From Kribbella sindirgiensis (GTDB lineage: Bacteria > Actinomycetota > Actinomycetes > Propionibacteriales > Kribbellaceae), in contig NZ_SJKA01000014.1 of NCBI RefSeq assembly GCF_004331435.1, forward strand, positions 124,001 through 188,000: a stretch of DNA of 64,000 bases, in the 5' to 3' direction. Position 1 is the first letter of the stretch, and each line of letters begins with the position of its first letter. The position numbers and the translations under genes were made by a program. Below are positions 16,718-28,034 of this stretch, piece after piece. The notes under the pieces were generated by a model. The model worked only from the letters and a program-made list of their open reading frames with translations, was not told where the DNA came from and did not search any database.

Positions 16718-17128
16718 ATGAACCCCACCTACACAGCAGTAGCAACGTCGTCAGGACGCGACGCCCGCGCCGTCACCGCCGACGGGCAGCTGGACGTCCA
16801 GCTCGCCCTCCCGAAGGAGCTGGGCGGCACCGGCGACGGCCTCAACCCCGAGCAACTCCTCGCCGCGGGCTGGGCCGCCTGCTTCTCCACGGTCCTCGAC
16901 CGCATTGGCCAGACCCAGAACCTCGACGCCAAAGACGTCGCGGTCACCGCCGAGATCAGCCTCGTCCCGGCCACCGGCAGGTTCACGCTGGCCGCCGTTC
17001 TACGGATCGAACTCCCTGACCACCTCCAGGGCGAACCCGGCCGCAAACTGATCGAAGCAGCCCACACCGTCTGCCCCTACTCCACCGCCACCCACGGCAA
17101 CATCCCCGTCGAACTGATCGTCGAGTGA
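16718..17128 (+). CDS. ohr: Organic hydroperoxide resistance protein (OsmC/Ohr family)
   Basis: 136-aa thiol peroxidase that reduces organic hydroperoxides. Both redox cysteines are present, in GWAACFSTVL (about residue 51) and in HTVCPYSTAT (about 119). Length and the NPEQLLAAGWAACF segment fit Ohr rather than OsmC. It faces the XRE/MmyB gene, and a peroxide- or lipid-sensing role for that regulator would fit. It ends 1 base before the stop of the opposing HAD gene. Confidence 0.88.
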   Translation: MNPTYTAVATSSGRDARAVTADGQLDVQLALPKELGGTGDGLNPEQLLAAGWAACFSTVLDRIGQTQNLDAKDVAVTAEISLVPATGRFTLAAVLRIELPDHLQGEPGRKLIEAAHTVCPYSTATHGNIPVELIVE

Positions 17129-17129
17129 T

Positions 17130-17759
17130 CTAGGCAGCCGTTACGCCGTGGTGGGTGAAGAGGGTGTGCAGGGTGGTGTGGCCCTGGGTGAAGTCCCATT
17201 GTTCGGCGTGGAGGCCGGCGGTGCGGGCGCCGGTGATGTTCTTGGGGGTGTCGTCGATGAAGAGGATCGAGTCGGCGGGGGCTCCGATGCGGTCCGCGGC
17301 GCGGGTGAAGAAGGCCGGGTCGGGTTTAGCGACGCCGAGGTCGTACGAGTAGCAGCTGACGTCGAACAGATCGTCGTACCCGAGGGCTTCCCGCATGTGC
17401 GCGCCGCGGTAGCACTCCTGGTTGGTGCCGAGGTGTACGCCGTACCCGTTGCGCTTCAGGGTCCGCACGATCTCGAGTGACTCCTCGATCAGCACGATGT
17501 TCTTCCACACCGCGTCGTACACCTCGGTCGCCGGTGTGCTCACGCCGTACTTCTGCAGCGACGCCGCGAGCACCGGCAGGTAGTCACCACGCCCGGCGAG
17601 CATCGGCAACTCGTCGGACCAGGTCTCGTGGAGGAACTCCTTGGACCGGTCGCCGAGGTACGGCTCCATCGCCGCGTACCAGCCGCCGGGAAGATCCTGC
17701 AGTACGCCGTCAGCGTCGAACAGCACGTGCCGGATCGGGTCGCCCATGCAGGAGATCAT
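17130..17759 (-). CDS. HAD-superfamily hydrolase
   Basis: 209-aa haloacid dehalogenase-like hydrolase. Motif I is LFDADGV with the nucleophile and acid Asp at about 15 and 17. Motif III is KPDPAFFTRAADRIG and motif IV is FIDDTPKNITGA. A helical cap lies between motifs I and II. It probably dephosphorylates a small metabolite. The ATG at 17759 is preceded by AGGGC and ATG 17747 is an alternative. An unusual small ORF overlaps its 5' end. Confidence 0.85.
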   Translation of the reverse strand: MISCMGDPIRHVLFDADGVLQDLPGGWYAAMEPYLGDRSKEFLHETWSDELPMLAGRGDYLPVLAASLQKYGVSTPATEVYDAVWKNIVLIEESLEIVRTLKRNGYGVHLGTNQECYRGAHMREALGYDDLFDVSCYSYDLGVAKPDPAFFTRAADRIGAPADSILFIDDTPKNITGARTAGLHAEQWDFTQGHTTLHTLFTHHGVTAA

Positions 17760-17871
17760 GCCCTAGCTGCTCGTCCGCGCACACCGGGATTTCCTCGACG
17801 GCGACGGCCTCCTCCGGCTGATGGGGTACGCCGAACAGCGCCGCGCGGTACTCCTCCGGGACATGGCACAT
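17710..17871 (-). CDS. Small ORF or gene fragment overlapping the HAD start
   Basis: 53-aa frame starting MCHVPEEYRAALFGVPHQ. Third-position GC is high over its first 35 codons (17871-17770), so this short stretch looks protein-coding, after which it runs out of frame into the HAD gene. It begins 3 bases before the VOC stop on the same strand. It could be a real small protein or the N-terminal remnant of a lost gene. No family recognised. Confidence 0.3.
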   Translation of the reverse strand: MCHVPEEYRAALFGVPHQPEEAVAVEEIPVCADEQLGHDLLHGRPDPARAVRR

Positions 17872-17873
17872 GA

Positions 17874-18218
17874 TCAGGACGGGTCCTGGAGAATGCCGAG
17901 AACGTTGCCGTCGGGGTCGGTGAGGGTGGCGACGAGCCGCCCGGCGCCGACGTCCTTCGGTGCGTCCTTGAGGGTGCCGCCGGCCTCGGTGATCTCCTTG
18001 ATCTTGGCCTCGATGTCGGTCACGTGCCAGTACGCGATCGGCGAGGTCATGTCGCTGTTCGGGACCAGCCCGATCTGCTGGCCCTCGGCCTCGAACCCCA
18101 CGTAGTACGGCGAGTCGGCCATCGGCCCGACGCCGAGCAGAGCGGCGTACACCGGCTTGGCCTTCTCGAGGTCCGTGACGGGGTGCAGGATCGTGTTGAC
18201 GCCTAGCCTGGTAGTCAT
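17874..18218 (-). CDS. VOC (glyoxalase/bleomycin-resistance) family protein
   Basis: 114-aa single VOC fold. The strands NTILHPVTDLEKAKPVYAAL and ATLTDPDGNVLGILQ with a GxxxDPDGN-type turn are typical, and metal-ligand positions may include His near 10 and Glu near 45. GGAGA precedes the ATG at 18218. Just upstream lies a copy of an AraC-protein tail, the same neighbourhood that precedes the second VOC gene at 20761. Confidence 0.8.
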   Translation of the reverse strand: MTTRLGVNTILHPVTDLEKAKPVYAALLGVGPMADSPYYVGFEAEGQQIGLVPNSDMTSPIAYWHVTDIEAKIKEITEAGGTLKDAPKDVGAGRLVATLTDPDGNVLGILQDPS

Positions 18219-18258
18219 TTCGTCTCCAAGTTGCCGTTGACGTTCAGTGACTCTCACG

Positions 18259-18300
18259 CTATTCGCGACCGCGTCCGGCTGCTTCTCGATTCCTGATCAG
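18259..18300 (-). pseudogene. Remnant of an AraC-family C-terminus
   Basis: Immediately after the UvrA-like stop, the same frame reads L-IRNREA-AGRGRE then stop. IRNREA is the end of the intact AraC protein at 21182 (RPIRNREASPTSGG). The match is 18 identical bases. It is best explained as the tail of an AraC gene whose body was replaced by the VOC-UvrA cassette. Confidence 0.5.
18281..18298. repeat. 18-bp direct repeat, copy 1
   Basis: GCTTCTCGATTCCTGATC, identical to 21204-21221. This copy sits between the UvrA-like stop and the VOC gene. The pair frames a 2.9-kb segment holding the UvrA-like gene, its leader and a VOC gene. Confidence 0.8.
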
Positions 18301-20657
<2,357 letters not shown>

Positions 20658-20661
<4 letters not shown>

Positions 20662-20741
20662 CCACGTCCTCGCTTCGCTCCGGGCGCGGATGAGGCACGG
20701 AGGGCACTGTGCTTGATGATGAACTCGCTACGCTCGTTCAT
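20658..20741 (-). CDS. 27-aa leader ORF coupled to the UvrA-like gene
   Basis: Starts MNERSEFIIKHSALR, ends KRGRG. GGGAGAAG stands 5 bases before the ATG, a better ribosome site than anything in front of the UvrA-like gene itself. Its TGA overlaps the UvrA-like ATG as ATGA, so ribosomes ending here can restart there. The ORF carries two copies of GAGCGNAGCGAG. A regulatory peptide is inferred. A simple coupling ORF is the alternative. Confidence 0.5.
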
Positions 20742-20760
20742 GTCTTCTCCCAGAGTCGTT

Positions 20761-21171
20761 TCAGGATGCCTGGTTGATCCGGATGTGGTTGCCGGCCGGG
20801 TCGCGGAACGCGCAGTCGCGGACGCCGTACGGCTGGTCGACCGGTTCCTGGATCACCTCGGCGTCGGTCGCCTGCAGCCGCTCGAACAGGCCGTCGATGT
20901 CGTCGGTCTGCAGCACCACGGTGGCGTAGGTGCCCTTGGCCATCATCTCGCCGATGGTCCGGCGCTCGTCCTCGGTGATCCCGGGGTCGGCGAACGGCGG
21001 GCAGAGCACGATCCCGGTGTCCGGCTGGCCGGCCGGGCCGACCGTGATCCAGCGCATGCCGCCGTAGCCGACATCGGTGCGGACCTCGAAGCCGAGGATG
21101 TCGCGGTAGAACTTCAGCGACTCCTCGGGGTCGGTGTGCGGCAGGAAGCTGGCGAGAATCTTGATCTCCAT
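20761..21171 (-). CDS. VOC family protein
   Basis: 136-aa single VOC protein beginning MEIKILASFLPHTDPEESLKF, with YRDILGFEVRTDVGYGGMRWI and the C-terminal AFRDPAGNHIRINQ strand. It lies 10 bases after the AraC stop and 19 bases before the leader ORF, so AraC, VOC, leader and UvrA-like gene form one transcription unit. VOC proteins can sequester or modify drugs, and the operon suggests a joint protective role (inference). Confidence 0.85.
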   Translation of the reverse strand: MEIKILASFLPHTDPEESLKFYRDILGFEVRTDVGYGGMRWITVGPAGQPDTGIVLCPPFADPGITEDERRTIGEMMAKGTYATVVLQTDDIDGLFERLQATDAEVIQEPVDQPYGVRDCAFRDPAGNHIRINQAS

Positions 21172-21181
21172 GGGCGTCAAC

Positions 21182-21625
<444 letters not shown>

Positions 21626-21661
21626 CGTAGGAATCCTGCCATGTCAGCGGCCTGAAGTCAT

Positions 21662-21885
21662 TCAGCGGCCGGTGGTGCCGTCGAGTTGTTCGCGGATGAT
21701 GTCGGCGTGGCCGGCGTGCCGGGACGTCTCGCCGATCACGGCCAGGATCGCCCAGCGGAGATTGTGCGTCGTGCCCTTGCGGGTCACCGGGGCTTCCGGG
21801 TCGCCGAGAGGCCGGCCAGTTTCTTCAGTACGCCGGCCCGCAGGGCGTCGAGGGTCGCCACCAATTGCTCGAGTTCGGTCGTCAT
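21662..21885 (-). pseudogene. DinB (DUF664) pseudogene with internal deletion
   Basis: A DinB N-terminus (MTTELEQLVATLDALRAGVL, from ATG 21885) stops in frame at 21784-21786 after 33 codons. A DinB C-terminus in another frame (NLRWAILAVIGETSRHAGHA, ending at 21662) follows directly. The total is 224 bases against about 500 for an intact gene, so about 95 codons of the middle are gone and the frame is shifted. The C-terminal DNA shares a 23-base exact stretch with the intact DinB gene at 6388. Confidence 0.75.
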
Positions 21886-21945
21886 GGTGACATTGTGCGA
21901 ATTCGCGTTTTATGTCCTCCTCAGGGGGTCGGTACGGTCCGATTC

Positions 21946-23397
21946 ATGGAATGGACTTTTCAGACGGCCGAAGAACTCACAAGTGCTTTGCGTGCCGGCG
22001 ACGTGACATCGGTGGAACTGACCGACGAGGCGATCACCCGGATCGAGCGGGACGACAAAGCGATCAACGCGATCTGTGCGCCGGACTTCGACCGTGCGCG
22101 GGCCGCCGCTCGCGACGCCGACCAGGCGCGTGCCCGTGGCGAGGGCAGGCCGCTGCTCGGCATCCCGGTCACGGTCAAGGAGTCATACAACCTCGCCGGA
22201 CTTCCCACGACCTGGGGCATCCCGCAGCAGCGGGACTTCCTGCCCGCCGAGGACGCCGTACAGGTGTCGCGGCTGAAGGCCGCGGGCGCGGTGGTGCTCG
22301 GTAAGACGAATGTTCCGTTGGGCCTGCAAGATATCCAGACTTTCAACGAGATCTACGGCACCACGAACAATCCGTGGGATCACGACCGCACACCGGGCGG
22401 ATCCTCCGGCGGATCAGCGGCGGCCCTGGCGTCCGGATTCGGCGCATTGTCGATCGGCTCGGACCTGGCCGGTTCGTTGCGAACCCCGGCGCATTTCTGC
22501 GGCATCTACGCACACAAACCGACCGTCGGACTGGTGGCGACGCGCGGCATGGTCGTGCCGCCGGAACCGGCTTTGCCGGTCGACCTCGACCTCGCCGTCG
22601 CCGGCCCGATGGCGCGCTCTGCCCGCGACCTCACGCTTCTGCTCGACGTCATGGCCGGACCGGATCCGCTGACGCAGGGCATCGCGTACGACGTGACGCT
22701 GCCGCCCGCGCGCCACGAGCGGCTCTCCGACTTCCGGGTCCTGGTGCTCGAGGACCATCCGCTCCTTCCGACCGGGTCCGCGGTGCGGGCGGGCGTGAAC
22801 CGGGTGGCCGACGCGCTGTCCGACGGTGGCGCCCGCGTCGAACGGCACAGTTCGCTGCTGCCCGATCTCACCGAGGCCGCGATTCTCTACATGCAGTTCC
22901 TGTTCTCAGGCTCCGTTGCGCGTTTCCCTGTCGAGGAGTACGAACAGCTGCGGGTCCGCGCCGCCGAACTGAGCGCGGACGATCGGAGTCTCGCGGCGGC
23001 GCAGTTGCGCGCGATGGTGTTCAGTCACCGCGACTGGATCGAAATCACCACCCGCCGCGAACTCCACCGTCACGACTGGCGGCAGTTCTTCGCCGAGTTC
23101 GACGCAGTCGTGTGCCCGATCACGCCGACTCCCGCGTTCCCACACGACCACAACCCGAACGTGCTGGAACGCCGAATCGACATCGACGGCGTCGAGCACC
23201 CGTACTTCGACCAGCTCGTCTGGGCCGGCCTGGCCACCAAGCCAGGTCTACCCGCCACCGCGATCCCGACGGGCCCGTCACCCGAAGGCCTGCCGGTGGG
23301 AGTGCAACTCATCGGCCCGATGTTCGAGGACCGCACCCCACTACGCCTGGCTGAACTACTCGAGCAGAAGATCGGAGGCTTCCAGGCGCCAAGGTAG
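21946..23397 (+). CDS. Amidase (amidase signature family)
   Basis: 483-aa serine amidohydrolase. The catalytic lysine is in GIPVTVKESYN (about 84). The cis-Ser is in the Gly/Ser-rich PGGSSGGSAAALASG (about 150-164). The nucleophile Ser is in GSDLAGSLRTPAHFCG, where the usual GSDIGGSIR has Ala for one Gly. ATG 21946 starts a normal MEWTFQTAEEL N-terminus. An open frame back to 21865 overlaps the DinB remnant. It hydrolyses an unknown amide. Confidence 0.88.
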   Translation: MEWTFQTAEELTSALRAGDVTSVELTDEAITRIERDDKAINAICAPDFDRARAAARDADQARARGEGRPLLGIPVTVKESYNLAGLPTTWGIPQQRDFLPAEDAVQVSRLKAAGAVVLGKTNVPLGLQDIQTFNEIYGTTNNPWDHDRTPGGSSGGSAAALASGFGALSIGSDLAGSLRTPAHFCGIYAHKPTVGLVATRGMVVPPEPALPVDLDLAVAGPMARSARDLTLLLDVMAGPDPLTQGIAYDVTLPPARHERLSDFRVLVLEDHPLLPTGSAVRAGVNRVADALSDGGARVERHSSLLPDLTEAAILYMQFLFSGSVARFPVEEYEQLRVRAAELSADDRSLAAAQLRAMVFSHRDWIEITTRRELHRHDWRQFFAEFDAVVCPITPTPAFPHDHNPNVLERRIDIDGVEHPYFDQLVWAGLATKPGLPATAIPTGPSPEGLPVGVQLIGPMFEDRTPLRLAELLEQKIGGFQAPR

Positions 23398-23406
23398 GCA
23401 ACTAGG

Positions 23407-25005
23407 TCATCGAGCTCCCCAGTTGAGGTACGCGACGTTGGCGAGGAGCCAGCCGAAGCCGATTGCCTGTTGGCCGTCGCGTTCTGGGGTTGGCTGGTAG
23501 CGGTTGTAGAGGGCGAGGCAGTGTGCGTGCACTTTCGGGTCCCAGGGGCTGATCTGCATCCAGCGCGGAGCCTGGTGTGCGACCGAGGCTGCGCCCATCG
23601 CGGTGCCGGCGACGGTCGTGTGGACGGCGGGGAGTCCGTTGGCGTCGGTGGTCGCGACGTTCTGGGTGAATGTGCGCGCGATCCGCTCCATGTCCCGGCC
23701 GGTGAACGCGAGCCGCGCACGGAACGCCCGGACGGCGAACTCGACGTCGATCGCGCCGTGGCTGATGTCCTCGAACTGCCGCGCCGGACCACCCGACGGC
23801 GTGAAGATCGAGACGTCGGTCTCCGGGTCCCCCGTCTTCGTGAATCCCTGGTAGATGCGGCCGCCGGCCGGCCAGTAGTGCCACAGACAGGCGTCTGCAG
23901 CGTCCACGGTGAGCTGGCCAGCGAGCATCCGTCCCATCGCGGCGACCTTCCGCCGGTAGCCGCTGTCTCCGGTCGCCAGCGCGAGCTCGACCAGCGTCTG
24001 CCCGAGGCCCACGGACTGGTTGATCGGCTGCTCGCACCCGTCGTACGCGAGCGGCTGCCCCTTGGGCCAGATCAGGTGACCGCCGTCCTCGTACTCCCAG
24101 TCATGTACGGCGACCGCCTCCCGGCAGGCCATGAGGTACTCGGCTGCCTTCCGGTGGTAGCGCCGGCGAAGAACCGGCGAGCCCGCGACAAGCCGCACGA
24201 AGCTCGCGATCGGGTACGTGATCATCCCGGTGTGAACGGCGAAGATCACCGGCTTGCACTGCATCTCGTACGTGCCGAGCCGCGGTACGTCGCCCGCGCC
24301 TGGCGTCGGCCGTCGATCGACGGCGGTGAGCTGCAGCGGTCCCGGGGCAGCCGCGTAGATCCGGCTCACGGCGTAGTCGGGACTGGCCGGATCCAGAGAC
24401 AGGTCTGTGAGGGTGACCGTGCGGTTCACGAAGGTGTTGACGAGTTGGACCGTGAACGTGTCCGGACGGGTCCCGGCGGTGACGGCGACGGTCGTGTCCT
24501 CGGCGTACGAGAGTGCCTCGCGGAGGTCGAGCAGCGGCTGACCGTTGCTGTCGGCAAGGGTCGCGTAGCCCGTGGTGTACGGGTGGTCGGCTCGCCAGGC
24601 GGGGAGCGAGAGACCGCGGTAGTCCGTGACGCCACGTTCGCTGTCACGGACCGCGAGTACCTGGTCGACGTTGTCGATCAGGCGGTCCAGGTAATACGTG
24701 TCGCGGTACTTCTCGTACATCCGGACCAGGCCGAGCAGTACGTACGACTGGCTCCAGGCGAGCATGCCCGACCGGCCGTCCCGGTTCGTGTTGTCGTTCG
24801 GCTGATCCGGCTGCCCGGGCCCGCCCTCCTGGAACAGCCGATCCCAGTCGTCGAACGTTTTCCGGGCCGTGTAGTCGATGCCGTCGGCGTACGCGGGAAG
24901 CGCACTACCGAAAGCACTGCCGACAGCACTGCCGACAGTTCCGGCGACAGCGCCGGCGGCGGTCAGACGGAGGAGATCACGGCGGGACGGGCGGATGTCG
25001 GGCAT
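23407..25005 (-). CDS. Tat-exported protein of unknown function, probable alpha-helical barrel
   Basis: 532 aa. The N-terminus has a Tat signal, SRRDLLRLTAAGAVAG, followed by a hydrophobic run and a LPAYADG cleavage site near 37. The mature part repeats aromatic-helix patterns (SYVLLGLVRMYEKYRDTYYL, ASFVRLVAGSPVLRRRYHRK, WLLANVAYLNWG) that resemble alpha/alpha-barrel carbohydrate enzymes, which is only a visual inference. GGAGG precedes ATG 25005. It converges on the amidase gene with 9 bases between stops. It could act on polysaccharide outside the cell. Confidence 0.7.
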   Translation of the reverse strand: MPDIRPSRRDLLRLTAAGAVAGTVGSAVGSAFGSALPAYADGIDYTARKTFDDWDRLFQEGGPGQPDQPNDNTNRDGRSGMLAWSQSYVLLGLVRMYEKYRDTYYLDRLIDNVDQVLAVRDSERGVTDYRGLSLPAWRADHPYTTGYATLADSNGQPLLDLREALSYAEDTTVAVTAGTRPDTFTVQLVNTFVNRTVTLTDLSLDPASPDYAVSRIYAAAPGPLQLTAVDRRPTPGAGDVPRLGTYEMQCKPVIFAVHTGMITYPIASFVRLVAGSPVLRRRYHRKAAEYLMACREAVAVHDWEYEDGGHLIWPKGQPLAYDGCEQPINQSVGLGQTLVELALATGDSGYRRKVAAMGRMLAGQLTVDAADACLWHYWPAGGRIYQGFTKTGDPETDVSIFTPSGGPARQFEDISHGAIDVEFAVRAFRARLAFTGRDMERIARTFTQNVATTDANGLPAVHTTVAGTAMGAASVAHQAPRWMQISPWDPKVHAHCLALYNRYQPTPERDGQQAIGFGWLLANVAYLNWGAR

Positions 25006-25065
25006 GGCGGGCGGCCTCCAGCTCGTTGGTGACACCGGAGCACGATTCTCCCGCAGGAAAACGTT

Positions 25066-26052
25066 TTACGGCAGGTCGAGCGTCAGTGGTAAGTCCTTGA
25101 GGAACTCGGCGGCGTCGAACATCGCCCCCGCCGACGCCACCCCGGACGCGCGCGTGTCCCCGGCGAGGATCCGGCGGACCGCGCCGACCGCGAGCGGCGC
25201 CGAGATCGCGTAGATGTCCTGCCCGGTCGCCGTCGCCCGCAGTTCCTCGCCGCCGGTCCGGACCCGGACATCCACCACGAACGTCTGGTCCGACCGACCG
25301 AGCTCGTCGACCGCGGCGGGTGCCGGCGTGTCCGAGTCCGCGAGATCACCAGCGGCTTCGAGCGTCATGTACGTACGGACCTCGGGTACGGCGATATGCG
25401 CCGGGATCGTGATCACGTCGGCCATCGTGAACTCGGCGATCACGCGGCGCCGGCCGAGCGGATCCGGGAACGTCCAGTCCTCCTGGACCGGCTGGTCCTG
25501 GTGGTACTGCAGCCTGCCGCCGCTGAAGCGAACGCGGTGCCCGTTCCGCCGGTCGTGCGAGACCTGACCGGCGGCGCGCGTACCGGGCGTGGGATGCCAG
25601 CTGCTCAGCCCGTACGCCACATGCACCTCGTCCGCGCTGGTCCGCTCCCCCAGCGCCGCGGTCGTCAGCAGGTCCCCGAGCCCGCCGTAGAACGCCATCG
25701 CCGGGATCACCGGGACAGCGCTCTCTCGGGCGAACGTCGACACGTTCGCCTCGAGTTCGGCCGCGACGTCGACGTACGGAATGCCCGCGCGGGCGGCCGC
25801 GGCGATGACCGGGTCAGCGGTGCTCGCGAACGGTCCGGCGCAGTTGATCACGGCCGCGGCGTCCTTCAAGGCCAGGTCGAGTGCGTGTGGGTCGTCGACG
25901 GCGGCCGGGCGGATGTCGAGGTCACTCCACTGAGTCGCCAGGGCGGCAGCGTTGCGTCCGGAGACGGCGGTGGGAAGGTTCTGCCGGAGGAGTTCCTCGA
26001 CGACGAAGCGGCCGGTGTGACCGGTGGCGCCGTACACCACGATTGCGTTCAT
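25066..26052 (-). CDS. Saccharopine dehydrogenase-like NAD(P)-dependent protein
   Basis: 328 aa. The N-terminal Rossmann motif VVYGATGHTGRFVVEELL (5-22) and INCAGPFASTADPVIAAAARAGIPYVDVAAE fit the saccharopine dehydrogenase-like or trans-acting enoyl reductase group. No membrane helix is present. ATG 26052 is chosen since it gives the Rossmann strand at the expected distance, and the open frame extends far upstream only as antisense. It is divergent from the GlxA-type regulator at 26124, which may control it. Confidence 0.82.
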   Translation of the reverse strand: MNAIVVYGATGHTGRFVVEELLRQNLPTAVSGRNAAALATQWSDLDIRPAAVDDPHALDLALKDAAAVINCAGPFASTADPVIAAAARAGIPYVDVAAELEANVSTFARESAVPVIPAMAFYGGLGDLLTTAALGERTSADEVHVAYGLSSWHPTPGTRAAGQVSHDRRNGHRVRFSGGRLQYHQDQPVQEDWTFPDPLGRRRVIAEFTMADVITIPAHIAVPEVRTYMTLEAAGDLADSDTPAPAAVDELGRSDQTFVVDVRVRTGGEELRATATGQDIYAISAPLAVGAVRRILAGDTRASGVASAGAMFDAAEFLKDLPLTLDLP

Positions 26053-26123
26053 GGGACGAGTCTCGCCGGACTCCACCGACCGGCGTGAGAGTCCGGAACG
26101 ACACCATCCGTACACTTTCGGAC

Positions 26124-27080
26124 ATGCACACCGTAGCCGTCGCCACCGCCGGGCACCTGCTCCATTTCGAGCTCGGGATCGCGTACGAGATCTTCGGCAA
26201 CCCACCGCTCGGGGTCGACGAGTGGTACGACGTACGCCTGTGCGGACCTGGGCCGGTCCAGGTCGGGCCGTTTGTCGTCGAGCCGACCGAGCCGCTCGAC
26301 GCGATCGCGCGGGCGGACACCGTACTCGTGCCGGCGCTCGCGGATGTCGACGAGCCGATGCCGGCGGAACTGGCCGAGGCGGTGCGGGCAGCGTACGAGG
26401 CCGGGGCGCGGATCGCGTCGTTGTGCACGGGCGCGTTCGTGCTCGGAGCGGCCGGGCTGCTCGACGGACGCCGGGCCACCACGCACTGGGCGCATGCCGA
26501 CGCGCTGAGCGCACGCTACCCCGAGGCTGTTGTGGATCCGGACGTGCTCTACACCGACAACGGCAACGTACTGACGGCGGCGGGCAAGGCGGCGGCAGTC
26601 GATCTGTGTCTGCATCTGATCCACCTCGACCACGGCGCGACGATCGCGAACACGGTCGCGCGGCGGCTCGTCGTACCGCCGCATCGGGCCGGCGGACAGG
26701 CGCAGTTCGTGGCGACACCGGTGCAGGTGAACGGCGATCACTCGCTCGCGCAGTTGCTCGCCTGGGCGCAGGAGCGCCTGGACCAGCCGTTGACCGTCAC
26801 AGACCTGGCCAAACGCGCCAGCACCAGCCCGCGACACCTCGGCCGGCAGTTTCGCTCGGTCACCGGCCAGACACCCCTCCAATGGCTCCTCACTCAACGC
26901 GTCCGCCGAGCCCAGCAACTCCTCGAATCCACCGACACCAGCATCGAAAAGATCGCCACCACCACCGGCCTCGGCACCGCCACCACCCTCCGCCGCCACT
27001 TCCAACGCGTCGTCGGCGTACCCCCGAACACCTACCGACGCTCGTTCCGAAGTGCTTCCCCTCAACCCGAGACTGACTAG
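26124..27080 (+). CDS. GlxA family AraC-type transcriptional regulator
   Basis: 318 aa. DJ-1/PfpI-like domain over 1-165, with Cys retained at the elbow (IASLCTGAFVLGAAGLLDG), followed by the AraC domain (VTDLAKRASTSPRHLGRQF and IEKIATTTGLGTATTLRRHF). The Cys suggests redox or covalent sensing, unlike the Ala in the 9563 paralogue. It starts 71 bases from the divergent saccharopine-like gene. Its 3' end abuts a truncated VOC gene. Confidence 0.88.
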   Translation: MHTVAVATAGHLLHFELGIAYEIFGNPPLGVDEWYDVRLCGPGPVQVGPFVVEPTEPLDAIARADTVLVPALADVDEPMPAELAEAVRAAYEAGARIASLCTGAFVLGAAGLLDGRRATTHWAHADALSARYPEAVVDPDVLYTDNGNVLTAAGKAAAVDLCLHLIHLDHGATIANTVARRLVVPPHRAGGQAQFVATPVQVNGDHSLAQLLAWAQERLDQPLTVTDLAKRASTSPRHLGRQFRSVTGQTPLQWLLTQRVRRAQQLLESTDTSIEKIATTTGLGTATTLRRHFQRVVGVPPNTYRRSFRSASPQPETD

Positions 27081-27081
27081 G

Positions 27082-27246
27082 GTTACCGCCGTACCGTCGG
27101 TGGACGAGCTGCATCGGCATCGGCGGCGCGCCGAGGAGCTCGGTGCGAGGTTGTTGTACGACCGGACCGCCGACGAAGGTGAGCCGTTGTTCGTCCTGGC
27201 GGATCCGGCGGGGCATCCGTTTTGTCTACTGGTGGGAGAGCCGTGA
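27082..27246 (+). pseudogene. Truncated VOC gene, C-terminal half only
   Basis: The frame reads VDELHRHRRRAEELGARLLY then VLADPAGHPFCLLVGEP, which is the C-terminal half of a VOC protein. No N-terminal half exists upstream, where the AraC gene ends at 27080. A GTG at 27100 could start a 48-aa product. The stop overlaps the hydrolase start as GTGA, so the fragment may persist as a coupling ORF. Confidence 0.6.
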
Positions 27247-28031
27247 GCAAGCAGACTGGGTACGCCGACGTCAACGGGCTGCGCATGTACTACGAGGTGC
27301 ACGGTGAGGGCGGTACGCCGTTGGTGCTGCTGCACGGTGGACTGTTCAACATTGACCTGCAGTTCGGTGAGCTCCTCGAAGGGCTGTCGGCCGGGCGGAA
27401 GGTCATCGCCGCCGACTTCCAGGGACACGGCTACACGAACGACATCGACCGTCCCCTCGGTACGGCGGAACTCGCCTCCGACGTGGTGGCACTGCTCGCG
27501 CGCCTCGACGTACCGAAGGCGGACCTGTTCGGGTTCAGCGTCGGCGGCGCGGTCGCGCTGTACCTCGCGATCGAGTACCCGGAGCTGGTCCGGAAGGCGG
27601 TCATCTCGTCGGTCTCGTTCGACCCGTCCGGCGACCGTGACGAGAACGCCGCGGTCGGCGAGATGAAGGTGGAGATGATCGCCGGTACGCCGATGGAGGC
27701 CGACTACCTCGCGAAGTCCCCGCACCCCGATCACGAGCACCTGCAGACACTGCTCGACAAGCTCGGCGGGTACGACCGCGGCACCAGCGGCTGGAGTGAC
27801 GACGACATCCGCGGTATCGAGGCGCCGACGCTGCTGACGTTCGGCGACGCGGACGCGGTGAAGCTCGAGCACGTCGTCCGCTTCCATCAGCTCCGCGGCG
27901 GCGACGTCAACGGCGACTTCGTCGGTGTCCCCGCCTCGCAGCTGGCGATCTTCCCCGGTACGACGCACTTCACCGGCCTCGCCCGCACGCCCCTGGTCCT
28001 CGACACCGTCACCACCTTCCTCGACGCCTGA
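27243..28031 (+). CDS. Alpha/beta hydrolase
   Basis: 262 aa. The oxyanion-hole segment is VLLHGGLFN (about 28-36), the nucleophile elbow GFSVGG holds Ser near 100, the acid Asp is in TFGDADAV, and the His is in PGTTHFTG near 245. The substrate is unknown. Its GTG overlaps the VOC remnant stop, and the AraC gene follows 3 bases after the stop, so hydrolase and AraC form an operon. Confidence 0.85.
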   Translation: MSKQTGYADVNGLRMYYEVHGEGGTPLVLLHGGLFNIDLQFGELLEGLSAGRKVIAADFQGHGYTNDIDRPLGTAELASDVVALLARLDVPKADLFGFSVGGAVALYLAIEYPELVRKAVISSVSFDPSGDRDENAAVGEMKVEMIAGTPMEADYLAKSPHPDHEHLQTLLDKLGGYDRGTSGWSDDDIRGIEAPTLLTFGDADAVKLEHVVRFHQLRGGDVNGDFVGVPASQLAIFPGTTHFTGLARTPLVLDTVTTFLDA

Positions 28032-28034
28032 GAC

